NCBI GenBank assembly: GCA_002490705.1
Contig: DKUO01000049.1
Location: forward strand, 5,854-69,853
DNA: 64,000 nucleotides
Direction: 5' to 3'
Source: Lachnospiraceae bacterium UBA7202
GTDB taxonomy: Bacteria; Bacillota; Clostridia; Lachnospirales; Lachnospiraceae
Below are positions 25,697-33,857 of the stretch, in pieces (position 1 is the stretch's first letter; every line of letters starts with the position of its first letter). Position numbers and translations under genes: made by a program. The notes under the pieces are model-generated. The model was not told the DNA's origin. It saw nothing but the letters and a program-made list of their open reading frames with translations, and ran no database searches.

Positions 25697-26839
25697 TTGA
25701 ATAGACGGGCGGGTGAATTTGTTAAAAATTTAAGCGGGGATGCAGCATATCAGTCATTTAAACCGATTCCTTTACAGGCTATTTCCGAAATAAATATAGA
25801 TCGAGTGATGCTGAATCATTTAATCCGGGCGAATAGAAAACTTGCGGAATTGGATATTGCGGCCAAGCTGATTCCAAGCGTACCGCTTTTTGTCTCTATG
25901 TATGTACGCAAAGAGGCTCTACTGTCTTCACAGATAGAGGGAACACAGTGCACATTAGATGATGTGCTGGACCCGGATTCTGATCAAAATGCAAATTTAG
26001 ATGTAAAAGATGTTGTTAATTATGTAAAGGCAGTTAATTACGCTATAGAACGGATGGAAACGCTGCCGCTGTGCAAACGATATCTCAGAGAAGTGCACGG
26101 GAAACTGCTTGAAGGCGTGAGAGGACAGGATAAGATGCCGGGGGAGTATCGGGTTTCCCAGAATTGGATCGGGCCGGCAAACTGTAGCCTTAAAGATGCC
26201 AGATATATTCCGCCGAATGTGGAAGATATGAATCAGGCGTTGAATGAACTTGAAGAATATTTTAATATGGAACGGGAAGAAGATATTCTTATTTGCGCGG
26301 CGCTGATTCACTATCAATTTGAAACAATTCATCCGTTTTTAGACGGAAATGGCCGTGTTGGCAGACTTCTTATTTTGATTTATCTTATGTCAAAGGGGCT
26401 TTTAAATCAGCCGGTTATTTATATTTCCCATTTCCTGAAAAAGAACCAAATAGAATATTATGACCGTATGAGTGAGGTGCGGCGTTCCGGCAATTATGAG
26501 CAGTGGATTAATTTTTTCCTGGAGGCTCTGTATGCGGCGGCAAAAGATTCGTTGGAAATGATTCAACGGTTGGCATCATTACATGACAGAAATATAGAAA
26601 AAATACCGAAAACAAACAGAAGTAAGGATAATTTGCGTGCATTGTTTGACTATATTGAACAGCATCCGATTATGGACATTAAACGAACGGCAGATGCGCT
26701 TCATTTGAGCTATAATACCGTGGCGGCGGGAGTAAAAAATCTGCAACAGGCCGGTATTTTGTCAGAAACGACCAATGCGTCTCGAAACCGGGTTTTTGCA
26801 TATGAAGATTATTTACAGATTTTAAGGAAGGATACATGA
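25697..26839 (+). CDS. Fic-family AMPylator-type protein with C-terminal winged helix
   Basis: Start TTG 25697 is preferred over GTG 25691 because AGGAGG (25684-25689) is seven bases away; this gives 380 residues. The N-terminus carries the inhibitory helix LSSQIEGTQCTLDDVLD (SxxxEG) near residue 76, which makes it a self-inhibited class II Fic protein. The active site HPFLDGNGRVGRLL is near 215. The C-terminal 70 residues form a winged helix (MDIKRTADALHLSYNTVAAG). Such proteins transfer AMP or a related group to target proteins. It stands alone behind its own promoter with repeated operators, suggesting self-regulation. Confidence 0.9.
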   Translation: MNRRAGEFVKNLSGDAAYQSFKPIPLQAISEINIDRVMLNHLIRANRKLAELDIAAKLIPSVPLFVSMYVRKEALLSSQIEGTQCTLDDVLDPDSDQNANLDVKDVVNYVKAVNYAIERMETLPLCKRYLREVHGKLLEGVRGQDKMPGEYRVSQNWIGPANCSLKDARYIPPNVEDMNQALNELEEYFNMEREEDILICAALIHYQFETIHPFLDGNGRVGRLLILIYLMSKGLLNQPVIYISHFLKKNQIEYYDRMSEVRRSGNYEQWINFFLEALYAAAKDSLEMIQRLASLHDRNIEKIPKTNRSKDNLRALFDYIEQHPIMDIKRTADALHLSYNTVAAGVKNLQQAGILSETTNASRNRVFAYEDYLQILRKDT

Positions 26840-26896
26840 ATAAATTGATTGTAAATTGCAACGAGGAAATACACAATGAAATACCAAATCCCGCAT

Positions 26897-26921
26897 CTTG
26901 AAAAACTCTCCAAAAGAGTGT
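26897..26921. repeat. Direct repeat copy 2 flanking the Fic gene
   Basis: Second copy of the 25-base repeat at 25528-25552, 21 of 25 bases identical. This copy contains the -35 element and spacer of the hisS promoter; copy 1 lacks a usable -10. Confidence 0.6.
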
Positions 26922-26926
26922 AAAAT
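26898..26926 (+). promoter_or_regulatory. Probable hisS-aspS promoter
   Basis: TTGAAA (26898-26903), a 17-base spacer and TAAAAT (26921-26926). Start near 26933 leaves a ~50-base leader before ATG 26985. No T-box was recognised. Confidence 0.6.
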
Positions 26927-26984
26927 CTAACAAGCGTATCTGTAAAGAACCCTCGCGGGAATAGAAGATAAATTAGGAGGCATC

Positions 26985-28253
26985 ATGGCAGCAACATTAA
27001 GTAAAAAACCAGTCACCGGCATGAAGGACATCCTGCCGGAGGAGATGGAAATCCGCGACTATGTAATAGGAATTATCAAGGAAACCTACGGAAATTTCGG
27101 CTTTACTTCCATCGAGACGCCCTGCGTGGAGAACCTTGCCAACTTAAACTGCAAGGCGGGCGGCGAGAACGAGAAGCTGATTTTTAAGATATTGAAACGG
27201 GGCGAGAAGCTGCGCATCGACGAGGCGAAGTGCGAGGAGGATCTTGCGGACGGCGGCTTGCGCTACGATCTGACGGTGCCTCTGGTGCGGTATTATTCCA
27301 ATCATGCGAATGAGCTTCCCGCGCCTTTTAAGGCTTTGCAGATGGGCAACGTGTGGCGGGCGGACAGGCCCCAGAGAGGGCGTTACCGTCAGTTTATGCA
27401 GTGTGATATCGACATTCTGGGGGAAGCGTCGAATCTGGCGGAGATCGAGCTGATTCTGGCTACCACCACCACTCTCGGCAGGATCGGATTTAAAAATTTT
27501 AATATCCGCATCAATGACAGACAGATTTTAAAGGCAATGGCGGCCTACAGCGGCTTTGCCGAGGAGGATTACGATCAGGTGTTCATCATTCTTGACAAGA
27601 TGGACAAGATCGGAAAAGAGGGCGTCTTGGCGGAGCTTCTGGAAGCCGGATTTGCGAAAGAAAAGGCGGACAAGTATCTGGCGCTGTTTCAGGGCATGGA
27701 GACGGCGGACGACGCTATCGCCTATATTGCGGACAAACTTTCCGGTGTGCTCCCGGAAGGGGTAATAGAGAGCTTTCAGGAGATTATAGACAGTGTGGAG
27801 GCCACCAAGGGAGATTTCTTTAAGCTGGTGTTTGACCCGACTCTGGTGCGTGGGATGTCTTATTACACAGGCACAATTTTTGAGATCGACATGCCGGAGT
27901 TTGGCGGCAGCTGCGGCGGCGGCGGAAGGTACGACAAGATGGTGGGAAAATTTACGGGCAACGATGTGCCGGCCTGCGGGTTTTCCATCGGCTTTGAGCG
28001 TATTATCCTGCTTCTTTTGGAGAGCGGCTTCAAGGTGCCGAAGGCGGGAAAAAGAATCGCCTATCTCATGGAAAAGGGCCTGCCTTCCGACAAGCTGTGC
28101 GCGGTGATGGCACAGGCGCAGGCGGAGCGGGAAAAGGGCAACCAGATTCTGGTGGCGCGTATGAATAAGAACAAAAAGTTCCAGAAGGAACAGCTCACCG
28201 CGCAGGGGTATGAGGAATTTCAGGAGTTTTACAGGGAAGAATTAAAGAGATAA
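26985..28253 (+). CDS. hisS: Histidyl-tRNA synthetase
   Basis: 422 residues behind AGGAGG. Class II synthetase: KPVTGMKDILPEEM at the start, motif 2 WRADRPQRGRYRQF near residue 125, the His-A motif RGMSYYTGTIFEI near 288 and motif 3 CGFSIGFERI near 330. It charges tRNA-His in the cytoplasm. The family length is about 420, so it is complete, though the C-terminal anticodon domain looks short and lysine-rich. aspS follows 33 bases later with a small GAAGCG/CGCTTC hairpin between (28256-28271); hisS-aspS is a common pairing in Firmicutes. Confidence 0.96.
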   Translation: MAATLSKKPVTGMKDILPEEMEIRDYVIGIIKETYGNFGFTSIETPCVENLANLNCKAGGENEKLIFKILKRGEKLRIDEAKCEEDLADGGLRYDLTVPLVRYYSNHANELPAPFKALQMGNVWRADRPQRGRYRQFMQCDIDILGEASNLAEIELILATTTTLGRIGFKNFNIRINDRQILKAMAAYSGFAEEDYDQVFIILDKMDKIGKEGVLAELLEAGFAKEKADKYLALFQGMETADDAIAYIADKLSGVLPEGVIESFQEIIDSVEATKGDFFKLVFDPTLVRGMSYYTGTIFEIDMPEFGGSCGGGGRYDKMVGKFTGNDVPACGFSIGFERIILLLLESGFKVPKAGKRIAYLMEKGLPSDKLCAVMAQAQAEREKGNQILVARMNKNKKFQKEQLTAQGYEEFQEFYREELKR

Positions 28254-28286
28254 AGGAAGCGTAAACGCTTCAGAAAAGAGGATATT

Positions 28287-30092
28287 ATGGCAGAATCAAT
28301 GAAGGGTTTAACGAGGTCGCACCGCTGTGCGGAGCTTTCCTTACAGAATGCGGGTGAGGAAGTCACGGTGATGGGATGGGTGCAGAAGCAGAGAAACAAG
28401 GGCGGCATTATTTTTGTGGATCTGCGTGACCGCTCCGGTATTTTACAGATTATTTTTGAGGAGAGTGACTGCGGCGCGGAGGCTTTTGCCAAGGCGGAGA
28501 AGATGAGAAGCGAGTTCGTCATTGCCGTGGTGGGAAAAGTGGAGAAGCGTTCCGGCGCTGTCAATGAGAATCTGGCCACGGGAGAGATTGAGGTTCGGGC
28601 CGCACAGGTGCGCATTCTGTCCGAGTCCGAAACACCGCCCTTCCCGGTGGAGGCCGACTCCAAGACGAAGGAAGAGATTCGCTTAAAATACCGGTATCTG
28701 GATCTGAGAAGGCCGGATCTACAGGAGAAACTGATACTCAGAAGCAAAATCGCTTCCGAGATGCGCGCCTTTATGGCGAAGGAAGGCTTTTTGGAGATCG
28801 AGACGCCGATTCTCTGTAAATCCACGCCGGAGGGGGCAAGGGATTATCTGGTGCCCAGCCGTGTGCACCCCGGCAGCTTTTATGCGCTGCCTCAGTCGCC
28901 GCAGCTATATAAGCAGCTTTTGATGTGCTCCGGGTATGACCGGTATTTCCAGATCGCAAGGTGTTTCCGGGACGAAGATCTGCGGGCCGACAGGCAACCG
29001 GAATTCACCCAGGCGGATATGGAGCTGTCCTTTGTGGATGTGGACGATGTGATTGATGTGAACGAACGGCTGATCAGGCATGTATGCAAGGAAGCCATCG
29101 GATTGGATGTACAGCTTCCCCTGCCCCGCATGACATGGCAGGAGGCCATGGACCGCTTCGGTTCCGATAAGCCGGACACCCGTTTCGGCATGGAGTTGAC
29201 TGACGTGTCCGAGGTGGTTGCAGACTGCGGCTTTGGCGTGTTTACTTCCGCTCTGGAAAGCGGCGGATCGGTCCGCGGTTTGAATGTGAAGGGACAGGCG
29301 GCCATGCCCCGGAAAAAGATTGACGCGCTGGTGGACTTCGCGAAGGGATACGGCGCAAAGGGTCTGGCCTATTTGAGTGTGCAGGAGGATGGCTCCTATA
29401 AGTCCTCCTTTGCGAAATTCATGACGGAGGAAGAGCTGAACAGCCTTGTGAAAGCCATGCAGGGCGAAAAGGGGGATCTGCTTCTCTTTGCAGCTGATAA
29501 GAAAAATATTGTCTACAGTGTGCTCGGCGCGCTGCGTGTGGAGCTGGGAAAACAGCTGGGGCTGATCGACGATTCCAAGTATAATTTCCTGTGGGTGGTG
29601 GAGTTCCCGCTTTTGGAGTGGAGCGAGGAGGAAAACCGCTTTATGGCGATGCACCATCCTTTTACCATGCCTATGGAGGAGGATTGGCAGTACATTGATT
29701 CCGATCCGGGAAGGGTGCGCGCCAAGGCTTACGATATCGTGTTGAACGGTGTGGAGCTGGGCGGCGGTTCCGTCAGAATCCATCAGGACGAAATTCAGGA
29801 AAAGATGTTTGAGGTGTTAGGCTTTACAAAGGAGCAGGCATGGGAGCAGTTTGGATTCCTCTTAAGCGCCTTCAAGTACGGCGTGCCGCCTCACGCGGGG
29901 CTGGCTTACGGACTGGACCGTTTTGTGATGCTTCTGACCCATGCAGACAGCATCAGGGAGGTGATCGCGTTCCCGAAGATCAAGGATGCATCCTGCCTCA
30001 TGACGGAAGCGCCGGGTACGGTGGATGAGAAGCAGCTTATGGAATTGCAGATTGCGATTGCCCCTGCGCCTGAAAAAGAAGAGAACGCATAA
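28287..30092 (+). CDS. aspS: Aspartyl-tRNA synthetase
   Basis: 601 residues, the usual bacterial length. N-terminal OB-fold anticodon domain (VMGWVQKQRNKGGIIFVDLR), motif 2 FRDEDLRADRQPEF near residue 230, a GAD insertion domain in the middle, GGGSVRIHQ near 490 and motif 3 GLAYGLDRFVML near 545. It charges tRNA-Asp (or Asn in a non-discriminating form). Cotranscribed with hisS and followed 19 bases later by the SseB-like gene. Confidence 0.97.
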   Translation: MAESMKGLTRSHRCAELSLQNAGEEVTVMGWVQKQRNKGGIIFVDLRDRSGILQIIFEESDCGAEAFAKAEKMRSEFVIAVVGKVEKRSGAVNENLATGEIEVRAAQVRILSESETPPFPVEADSKTKEEIRLKYRYLDLRRPDLQEKLILRSKIASEMRAFMAKEGFLEIETPILCKSTPEGARDYLVPSRVHPGSFYALPQSPQLYKQLLMCSGYDRYFQIARCFRDEDLRADRQPEFTQADMELSFVDVDDVIDVNERLIRHVCKEAIGLDVQLPLPRMTWQEAMDRFGSDKPDTRFGMELTDVSEVVADCGFGVFTSALESGGSVRGLNVKGQAAMPRKKIDALVDFAKGYGAKGLAYLSVQEDGSYKSSFAKFMTEEELNSLVKAMQGEKGDLLLFAADKKNIVYSVLGALRVELGKQLGLIDDSKYNFLWVVEFPLLEWSEEENRFMAMHHPFTMPMEEDWQYIDSDPGRVRAKAYDIVLNGVELGGGSVRIHQDEIQEKMFEVLGFTKEQAWEQFGFLLSAFKYGVPPHAGLAYGLDRFVMLLTHADSIREVIAFPKIKDASCLMTEAPGTVDEKQLMELQIAIAPAPEKEENA

Positions 30093-30111
30093 ACGCTGAA
30101 AGGGAATAGTT

Positions 30112-31041
30112 ATGGCGGAACAAAGACAAGATAACAACGCGCTGGAAGAGGCGATCGCCAAATTCCGCGAGGACAAGGAGCGGGACAGTTATGTGAAGGT
30201 GATGGAGCTTTTGGAGCGCTCCATCGTGCTGGTGCCGGCCATGCCGCCGAAGGACCTTCCCGCGGAAATCATGGAACAGATGCAGGCCGGAAAGCCGGTG
30301 AAGCTTCCGAAGGAGGCTAAAATTCTGCCCTGTCTGCTTCGCAAGGAGACGGGGGAACAGGCGCTGCCGATCTTTACTTCACCTGCGCAGATCCCACCGG
30401 ACAAGAAGAGCCCCATGGTGGTTGCCATGCCTTTTATGGGGGTAATTTCCATGGTGTCGGCCAATCAGGATAAGGTGTCGGAGGTTGTGGTGAATCCCTT
30501 CACCGGCATTATGGTGTTGAATCAATCCATTTTGGAAATTGCGGAAAAACGAAGGAAAGCGGCGGGACAGATCAAGACGGTACAGGTTACGAAGGAGCAG
30601 TTTCAGGAGCTTGCCCACAACAGGATGGCCCTTTCACTGCTGCCAAAGTACCTGTTTGAAAAGGGTGAAGAGGGGCTTAAAAAGCTGCAACAGGAAGAGG
30701 GTGAGTTCCTCATGAGCCTTTATGAGGAAATTTATCCGAAAGGGCAGAAGCCATCCTGCCAGCCGGATGATTTTTCGCTTATGACGCTCAATATCACGGA
30801 CACGGTACAGCTCACCCGTGTGGATATGCCGGATGAGACCGCAAAGAAAAATCTGTGCTACCGGATTTACGTGGTGTGGAAACGGGATGCGGAGGAACTG
30901 CTGTACTACACGCTGGAAAAGACCAAGGACGGCAATAAGATCGCCAAAGTCACAGAGGACGGCTTGCACGAGGTGGTGGAGGATGCGCCGGATAACGGGG
31001 CGGAGATCGAGGCGATTTTGAACCTTGTCACGCCGAGCTGA
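30112..31041 (+). CDS. SseB-like N-terminal domain protein
   Basis: 309 residues, no signal peptide. The middle part (LPIFTSPAQIPPDKKSPMV, then VVNPFTGIMVLNQSILEI) has the pattern of the SseB family named for enhanced serine sensitivity; NNALEEAIAKFREDKERDSY at the start is also typical. The C-terminal ~120 residues are less conserved. No enzymatic activity is established for the family. It lies between aspS and the phosphatase gene in the same direction. Confidence 0.75.
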   Translation: MAEQRQDNNALEEAIAKFREDKERDSYVKVMELLERSIVLVPAMPPKDLPAEIMEQMQAGKPVKLPKEAKILPCLLRKETGEQALPIFTSPAQIPPDKKSPMVVAMPFMGVISMVSANQDKVSEVVVNPFTGIMVLNQSILEIAEKRRKAAGQIKTVQVTKEQFQELAHNRMALSLLPKYLFEKGEEGLKKLQQEEGEFLMSLYEEIYPKGQKPSCQPDDFSLMTLNITDTVQLTRVDMPDETAKKNLCYRIYVVWKRDAEELLYYTLEKTKDGNKIAKVTEDGLHEVVEDAPDNGAEIEAILNLVTPS

Positions 31042-31052
31042 GGGAGAAGGAA

Positions 31053-31718
31053 ATGGACACCATTATTTTTGATTTAGACGGAACTCTTCTCAACACGCTG
31101 GAAGATTTGACAGACAGTGTCAACTATGCCATGGAAAAGTTCGGATTTCCCGTGCATACGATTGAGGAGATCCGCAGCTTCGTGGGAAACGGGGCGCCAA
31201 AATTGATTGAGCGGAGCATTCCGCAGGGGACGGAGAATCCGTCCTACGAGGCGGTGTTGGCGGCCTTTAAGGAGCATTATGCCGCTCACTGCGAGGACAA
31301 GACGAAGCCCTATGAGGGAGTCATGGAGCTTTTGGCGCAGCTGAAAGAAAAAGGCTGCCGGATGGCTGTGGTCTCCAATAAGTTTGACGGTGCGGTCAAA
31401 CGGCTGTGCAAAAAGTATTTCGGCTCGTATTTAGAGACGGCAATCGGGGAGAGCGCGGATGTGAAGAGAAAACCGGCGCCCGATACGGTGTACCGGGCGC
31501 TTCATGAGCTTTCCTGTGACGGTTCCCGCGCAGTTTACGTGGGAGATTCCGAGGTAGATATCCAGACGGCAAAGAATGCGTCTTTGCCCTGCATCAGCGT
31601 TACCTGGGGATTTCGCACCGAGGAGCAGCTAAAAGCCGCCGGTGCGGAAGAGAAGTTTATGCTCAGCTCTCCTCTTGGGCTGCTTCCTCTTCTGGCTCGT
31701 CTTCGGGAGGAAGAGTGA
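31053..31718 (+). CDS. gph: HAD-superfamily phosphoglycolate phosphatase-like hydrolase
   Basis: 221 residues. HAD motif I DLDGTLLNT at residue 6 (nucleophile Asp), motif II VVSNKFD near 107, motif III Lys in KRKPAPDTVY near 140 and motif IV VGDSEVDIQTAK near 163. The family hydrolyses small phosphates such as 2-phosphoglycolate; the exact substrate cannot be read from sequence. It starts 11 bases after the SseB-like gene. Its last 56 bases overlap the end of the convergent CorC-type gene. Confidence 0.85.
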   Translation: MDTIIFDLDGTLLNTLEDLTDSVNYAMEKFGFPVHTIEEIRSFVGNGAPKLIERSIPQGTENPSYEAVLAAFKEHYAAHCEDKTKPYEGVMELLAQLKEKGCRMAVVSNKFDGAVKRLCKKYFGSYLETAIGESADVKRKPAPDTVYRALHELSCDGSRAVYVGDSEVDIQTAKNASLPCISVTWGFRTEEQLKAAGAEEKFMLSSPLGLLPLLARLREEE

Positions 31719-32964
31719 CCAGCACTTTTACAATATGGTTGTCCTGAATGCCGCAGGCTTGCAGGGAGATACCGTTTTCTAACGTGATGGTCTCCTGATC
31801 CTGAGGCAGCCGGTCCAGCTGTTCCAGCATGAGGCCGCCCACGGAATCGTAATCCTCGGAATGGAGGGAGATTGCAAGGGCGTCGTTTAAGTCGTCCAGC
31901 TTTACACCGCCTTCGACCAGATACTTTCCTTCCTCCGTCTCCTGAATCAGTTCTTCTTCGTCCGCATCGTATTCGTCGCGGATTTCACCCACCAGCTCCT
32001 CGATCATGTCCTCCATGGTGATCATGCCGACCGTCGCGCCGTACTCGCTCAGAACAAAGGCGACGGTGCAGGATTTTTCCCGTATCTCCATCATCAGATC
32101 GGACACATTCTTATATTCATAAGTATAGTAAGCCTCCCGCAGAATCTTCTTGAGGCTGAATTTTTCCTTATCCTTTACCAGAATAAAATCTTTGATATTG
32201 ACGATGCCGATGATGTGGTCCGGGTCATCGTCATAAACCGGTATTCGCGTAAACATGCATGACTGGAAGGTGGAGAGCAGTTCCTGATAGGTGGCGCTCA
32301 AAGGAACGGTGGTCATCTGAATACGGGGGATCATAATGTCCTTTGCAACGGTGTCCCCGAAATCGAATACATTGTAGATCCAGGTGCGTTCCTCCGATTC
32401 GATCCCGCCGCCCTCGTGGCTTACGTCCACATAGGTTTTCAGTTCCTTTTCGGAAATGCTGAAATTGTTTCCCTCGGAGCTGATATGTAGCAGCCGGAGA
32501 ATCCAGTTGGACAGCTTGTCCACCAGAAAAATAACCGGGGTGAGGATGGTCATTAACAGACGGATGACAGACCCGAACAGAAGCGTGATGCGTTCTGCGC
32601 GCTGCATGGCCCATGTCTTGGGAATGATCTCGCCGAACATCAAAACCACGAAGGTCAGTATGCCGGTGGCAATACCGACGGCCTTATTTCCGAAATAGGT
32701 AATGGCGAAAGTGGTGGCTACGGATGAGGCGGACAGATTGACAATGTTGTTGCCGATGAGAATGGCGCTTAACATCTTGCCGTATCGTTCCAGAATAGAA
32801 AGCGCCCGGGCAGCCTTCTTGTTGCCCTCCTCGGCCAGCGTGCGAAGCCGCACACGGTTCACCGTCGAAAAGGCGGTCTCCGCGGAGGAGAAAAAGGCTG
32901 ACAGAAAAACGAGAACAGCCAGAGAAATCAGTTGTATGACACCTGAGGTATCCAAAATTATCAT
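31663..32964 (-). CDS. CNNM/CorC-family (HlyC/CorC) membrane transporter
   Basis: 433 residues on the minus strand. The DUF21 membrane domain occupies ~1-190 with several hydrophobic helices (LISLAVLVFLSAFFSSAETA, FVVLMFGEIIPKTWA). Two CBS domains span ~205-325 (IMIPRIQMTTVPLSATYQEL, RIPVYDDDPDHIIGIVNIKD) and a CorC_HlyC domain at ~345-420 (YLVEGGVKLDDLNDAL, DYDSVGGLMLEQLDRLP). Relatives export Mg2+ or Co2+. Transcribed from its own minus-strand promoter; its 3' end overlaps the phosphatase gene. Confidence 0.9.
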   Translation of the reverse strand: MIILDTSGVIQLISLAVLVFLSAFFSSAETAFSTVNRVRLRTLAEEGNKKAARALSILERYGKMLSAILIGNNIVNLSASSVATTFAITYFGNKAVGIATGILTFVVLMFGEIIPKTWAMQRAERITLLFGSVIRLLMTILTPVIFLVDKLSNWILRLLHISSEGNNFSISEKELKTYVDVSHEGGGIESEERTWIYNVFDFGDTVAKDIMIPRIQMTTVPLSATYQELLSTFQSCMFTRIPVYDDDPDHIIGIVNIKDFILVKDKEKFSLKKILREAYYTYEYKNVSDLMMEIREKSCTVAFVLSEYGATVGMITMEDMIEELVGEIRDEYDADEEELIQETEEGKYLVEGGVKLDDLNDALAISLHSEDYDSVGGLMLEQLDRLPQDQETITLENGISLQACGIQDNHIVKVLVTLPPEDEPEEEAAQEES

Positions 32965-32990
32965 TCACTCCTTGTTTTTGTTCTTGATTA

Positions 32991-33060
32991 CAGTCCAGCA
33001 CGCGCCATGCATGGCTGGACTGTTAGAAAAAATATTACTAGATGCACAAGATTGTGTCAA
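32991..33060 (-). promoter_or_regulatory. Promoter and leader hairpin of the CorC-family gene
   Basis: Reading the minus strand, TTGACA (33060-33055), 17 bases, TAATAT (33037-33032) is a near-consensus promoter. Between the start and ATG 32964 the leader can fold through CAGTCCAGC/GCTGGACTG (arms at 32991-32999 and 33014-33022). The leader is too short for an M-box riboswitch. Confidence 0.75.
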
Positions 33061-33130
33061 GTTTTTATGAAAAGGAGAATAAGTATAGGGTAGATAGAGG
33101 AGACGAAGAGAAAGGACAAGGGGGTAATTC

Positions 33131-33505
33131 ATGGGAAAAAAGGAATTTTATATGGGAAAGGCGGTATTTATCATTAAATGTATGCTGGGCGCCTATATTT
33201 TGACAGCGGGCCTACTCTTGCTGTTAGCTTTTATCCTGTACCGTTTCGGGTTGTCAGAGAAGGTGGTGTCCGTCTGTATTATTGCAATTTATATCGCAGT
33301 TACCTTTCTGGCGGGCCTGCTTGCGGGAAAGAGAGAGGGGAAACGGAAATTCCTTTGGGGACTGATTATGGGCGTCCTCTACTTTGGCATTTTGACAGTG
33401 GTTTCTCTGGTGGTGAACAAAGGCGTGGAGGATGTGGCCGGAAATATGATGACGGTGTTCTTTCTGTGCGCCGGCAGCGGGATGCTGGGCGGGATGGTCA
33501 GTTAA
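33131..33505 (+). CDS. TIGR04086-family membrane protein
   Basis: 124 residues with four predicted transmembrane helices (AVFIIKCMLGAYILTAGLLL, VSVCIIAIYIAVTFLAGLLA, LWGLIMGVLYFGILTVVSLV, and a last one near MMTVFFLCAGSGMLGGMV). AAGGGGG serves as ribosome binding site. The YrzE/TIGR04086 family is regularly found just upstream of SCIFF genes in Clostridia, as here. Its function is unknown. Confidence 0.85.
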   Translation: MGKKEFYMGKAVFIIKCMLGAYILTAGLLLLLAFILYRFGLSEKVVSVCIIAIYIAVTFLAGLLAGKREGKRKFLWGLIMGVLYFGILTVVSLVVNKGVEDVAGNMMTVFFLCAGSGMLGGMVS

Positions 33506-33536
33506 AAAAAGTCTTTCCGTATCGCGGAAACTGTGT

Positions 33537-33578
33537 TATACTTGTCAAAGACTTTGAAATTTAAGACTTTGGAATTTA
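33537..33578 (+). promoter_or_regulatory. SCIFF gene leader: possible -10 and tandem 15-base repeat
   Basis: TATACT (33537-33542) is a possible -10 with a weak -35. Directly after the expected start, AGACTTTGAAATTTA (33549-33563) is repeated in tandem with one change (33564-33578), 14 of 15 identical, ending 12 bases before the AAGGAGG site of the SCIFF gene. Confidence 0.45.
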
Positions 33579-33599
33579 TTACATAAGGAGGACAGTTTC

Positions 33600-33743
33600 A
33601 TGAAACATATCAAGACATTGGCAACCAGAGATTTAAAGGAGTCCATGAAGAAAGGCGGCTGCGGCGAGTGCCAGACATCCTGCCAGTCCGCTTGCAAGAC
33701 TTCCTGTACAGTAGGAAACCAGAGCTGCGAAAAGGCAAGATAG
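33600..33743 (+). CDS. scfA: SCIFF peptide precursor (six-cysteine ranthipeptide)
   Basis: 47 residues, MKHIKTLATRDLKESM as leader and a core with six cysteines at residues 21, 24, 28, 32, 36 and 43, mostly CxxC/CxxxC spaced. AAGGAGG lies upstream. This is the near-universal Clostridia SCIFF peptide, whose Cys residues are cross-linked to partner residues by the radical-SAM maturase encoded next door. Its cellular role is not known; its conservation suggests a housekeeping or signalling job. Confidence 0.95.
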   Translation: MKHIKTLATRDLKESMKKGGCGECQTSCQSACKTSCTVGNQSCEKAR

Positions 33744-33791
33744 TATTGGGAAAGACGGCAAAAGGCCGTAAAACAGATCAGGAAAAATCAG

Positions 33792-33824
33792 GCAGGCTCG
33801 GCATGCGGCGCATGACGGGTCTGC
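33792..33824 (+). promoter_or_regulatory. Intercistronic hairpin between SCIFF peptide and maturase genes
   Basis: GCAGGCTCGGCATGC (33792-33806) and GCATGACGGGTCTGC (33810-33824) pair at 12 of 15 positions. There is no T-run, so it is more likely a processing or stability stem that lets the peptide mRNA outnumber the maturase mRNA. Confidence 0.5.
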
Positions 33825-33857
33825 TTGTGCGATAGGAAACAGTGAGGAGAAAACGCA

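Noticed and set aside
26840..26984. T-box riboswitch before hisS
   Set aside because: The short leader lacks the conserved T-box sequence and any specifier stem; only a promoter was found.
28905..29783. Long minus-strand frame over aspS
   Set aside because: Shadow of aspS caused by its codon usage; aspS motifs are unambiguous on the plus strand.
33131..33600. Riboswitch upstream of the SCIFF gene
   Set aside because: The leader is only ~50 bases and consists of a tandem 15-base repeat; no known riboswitch core fits.
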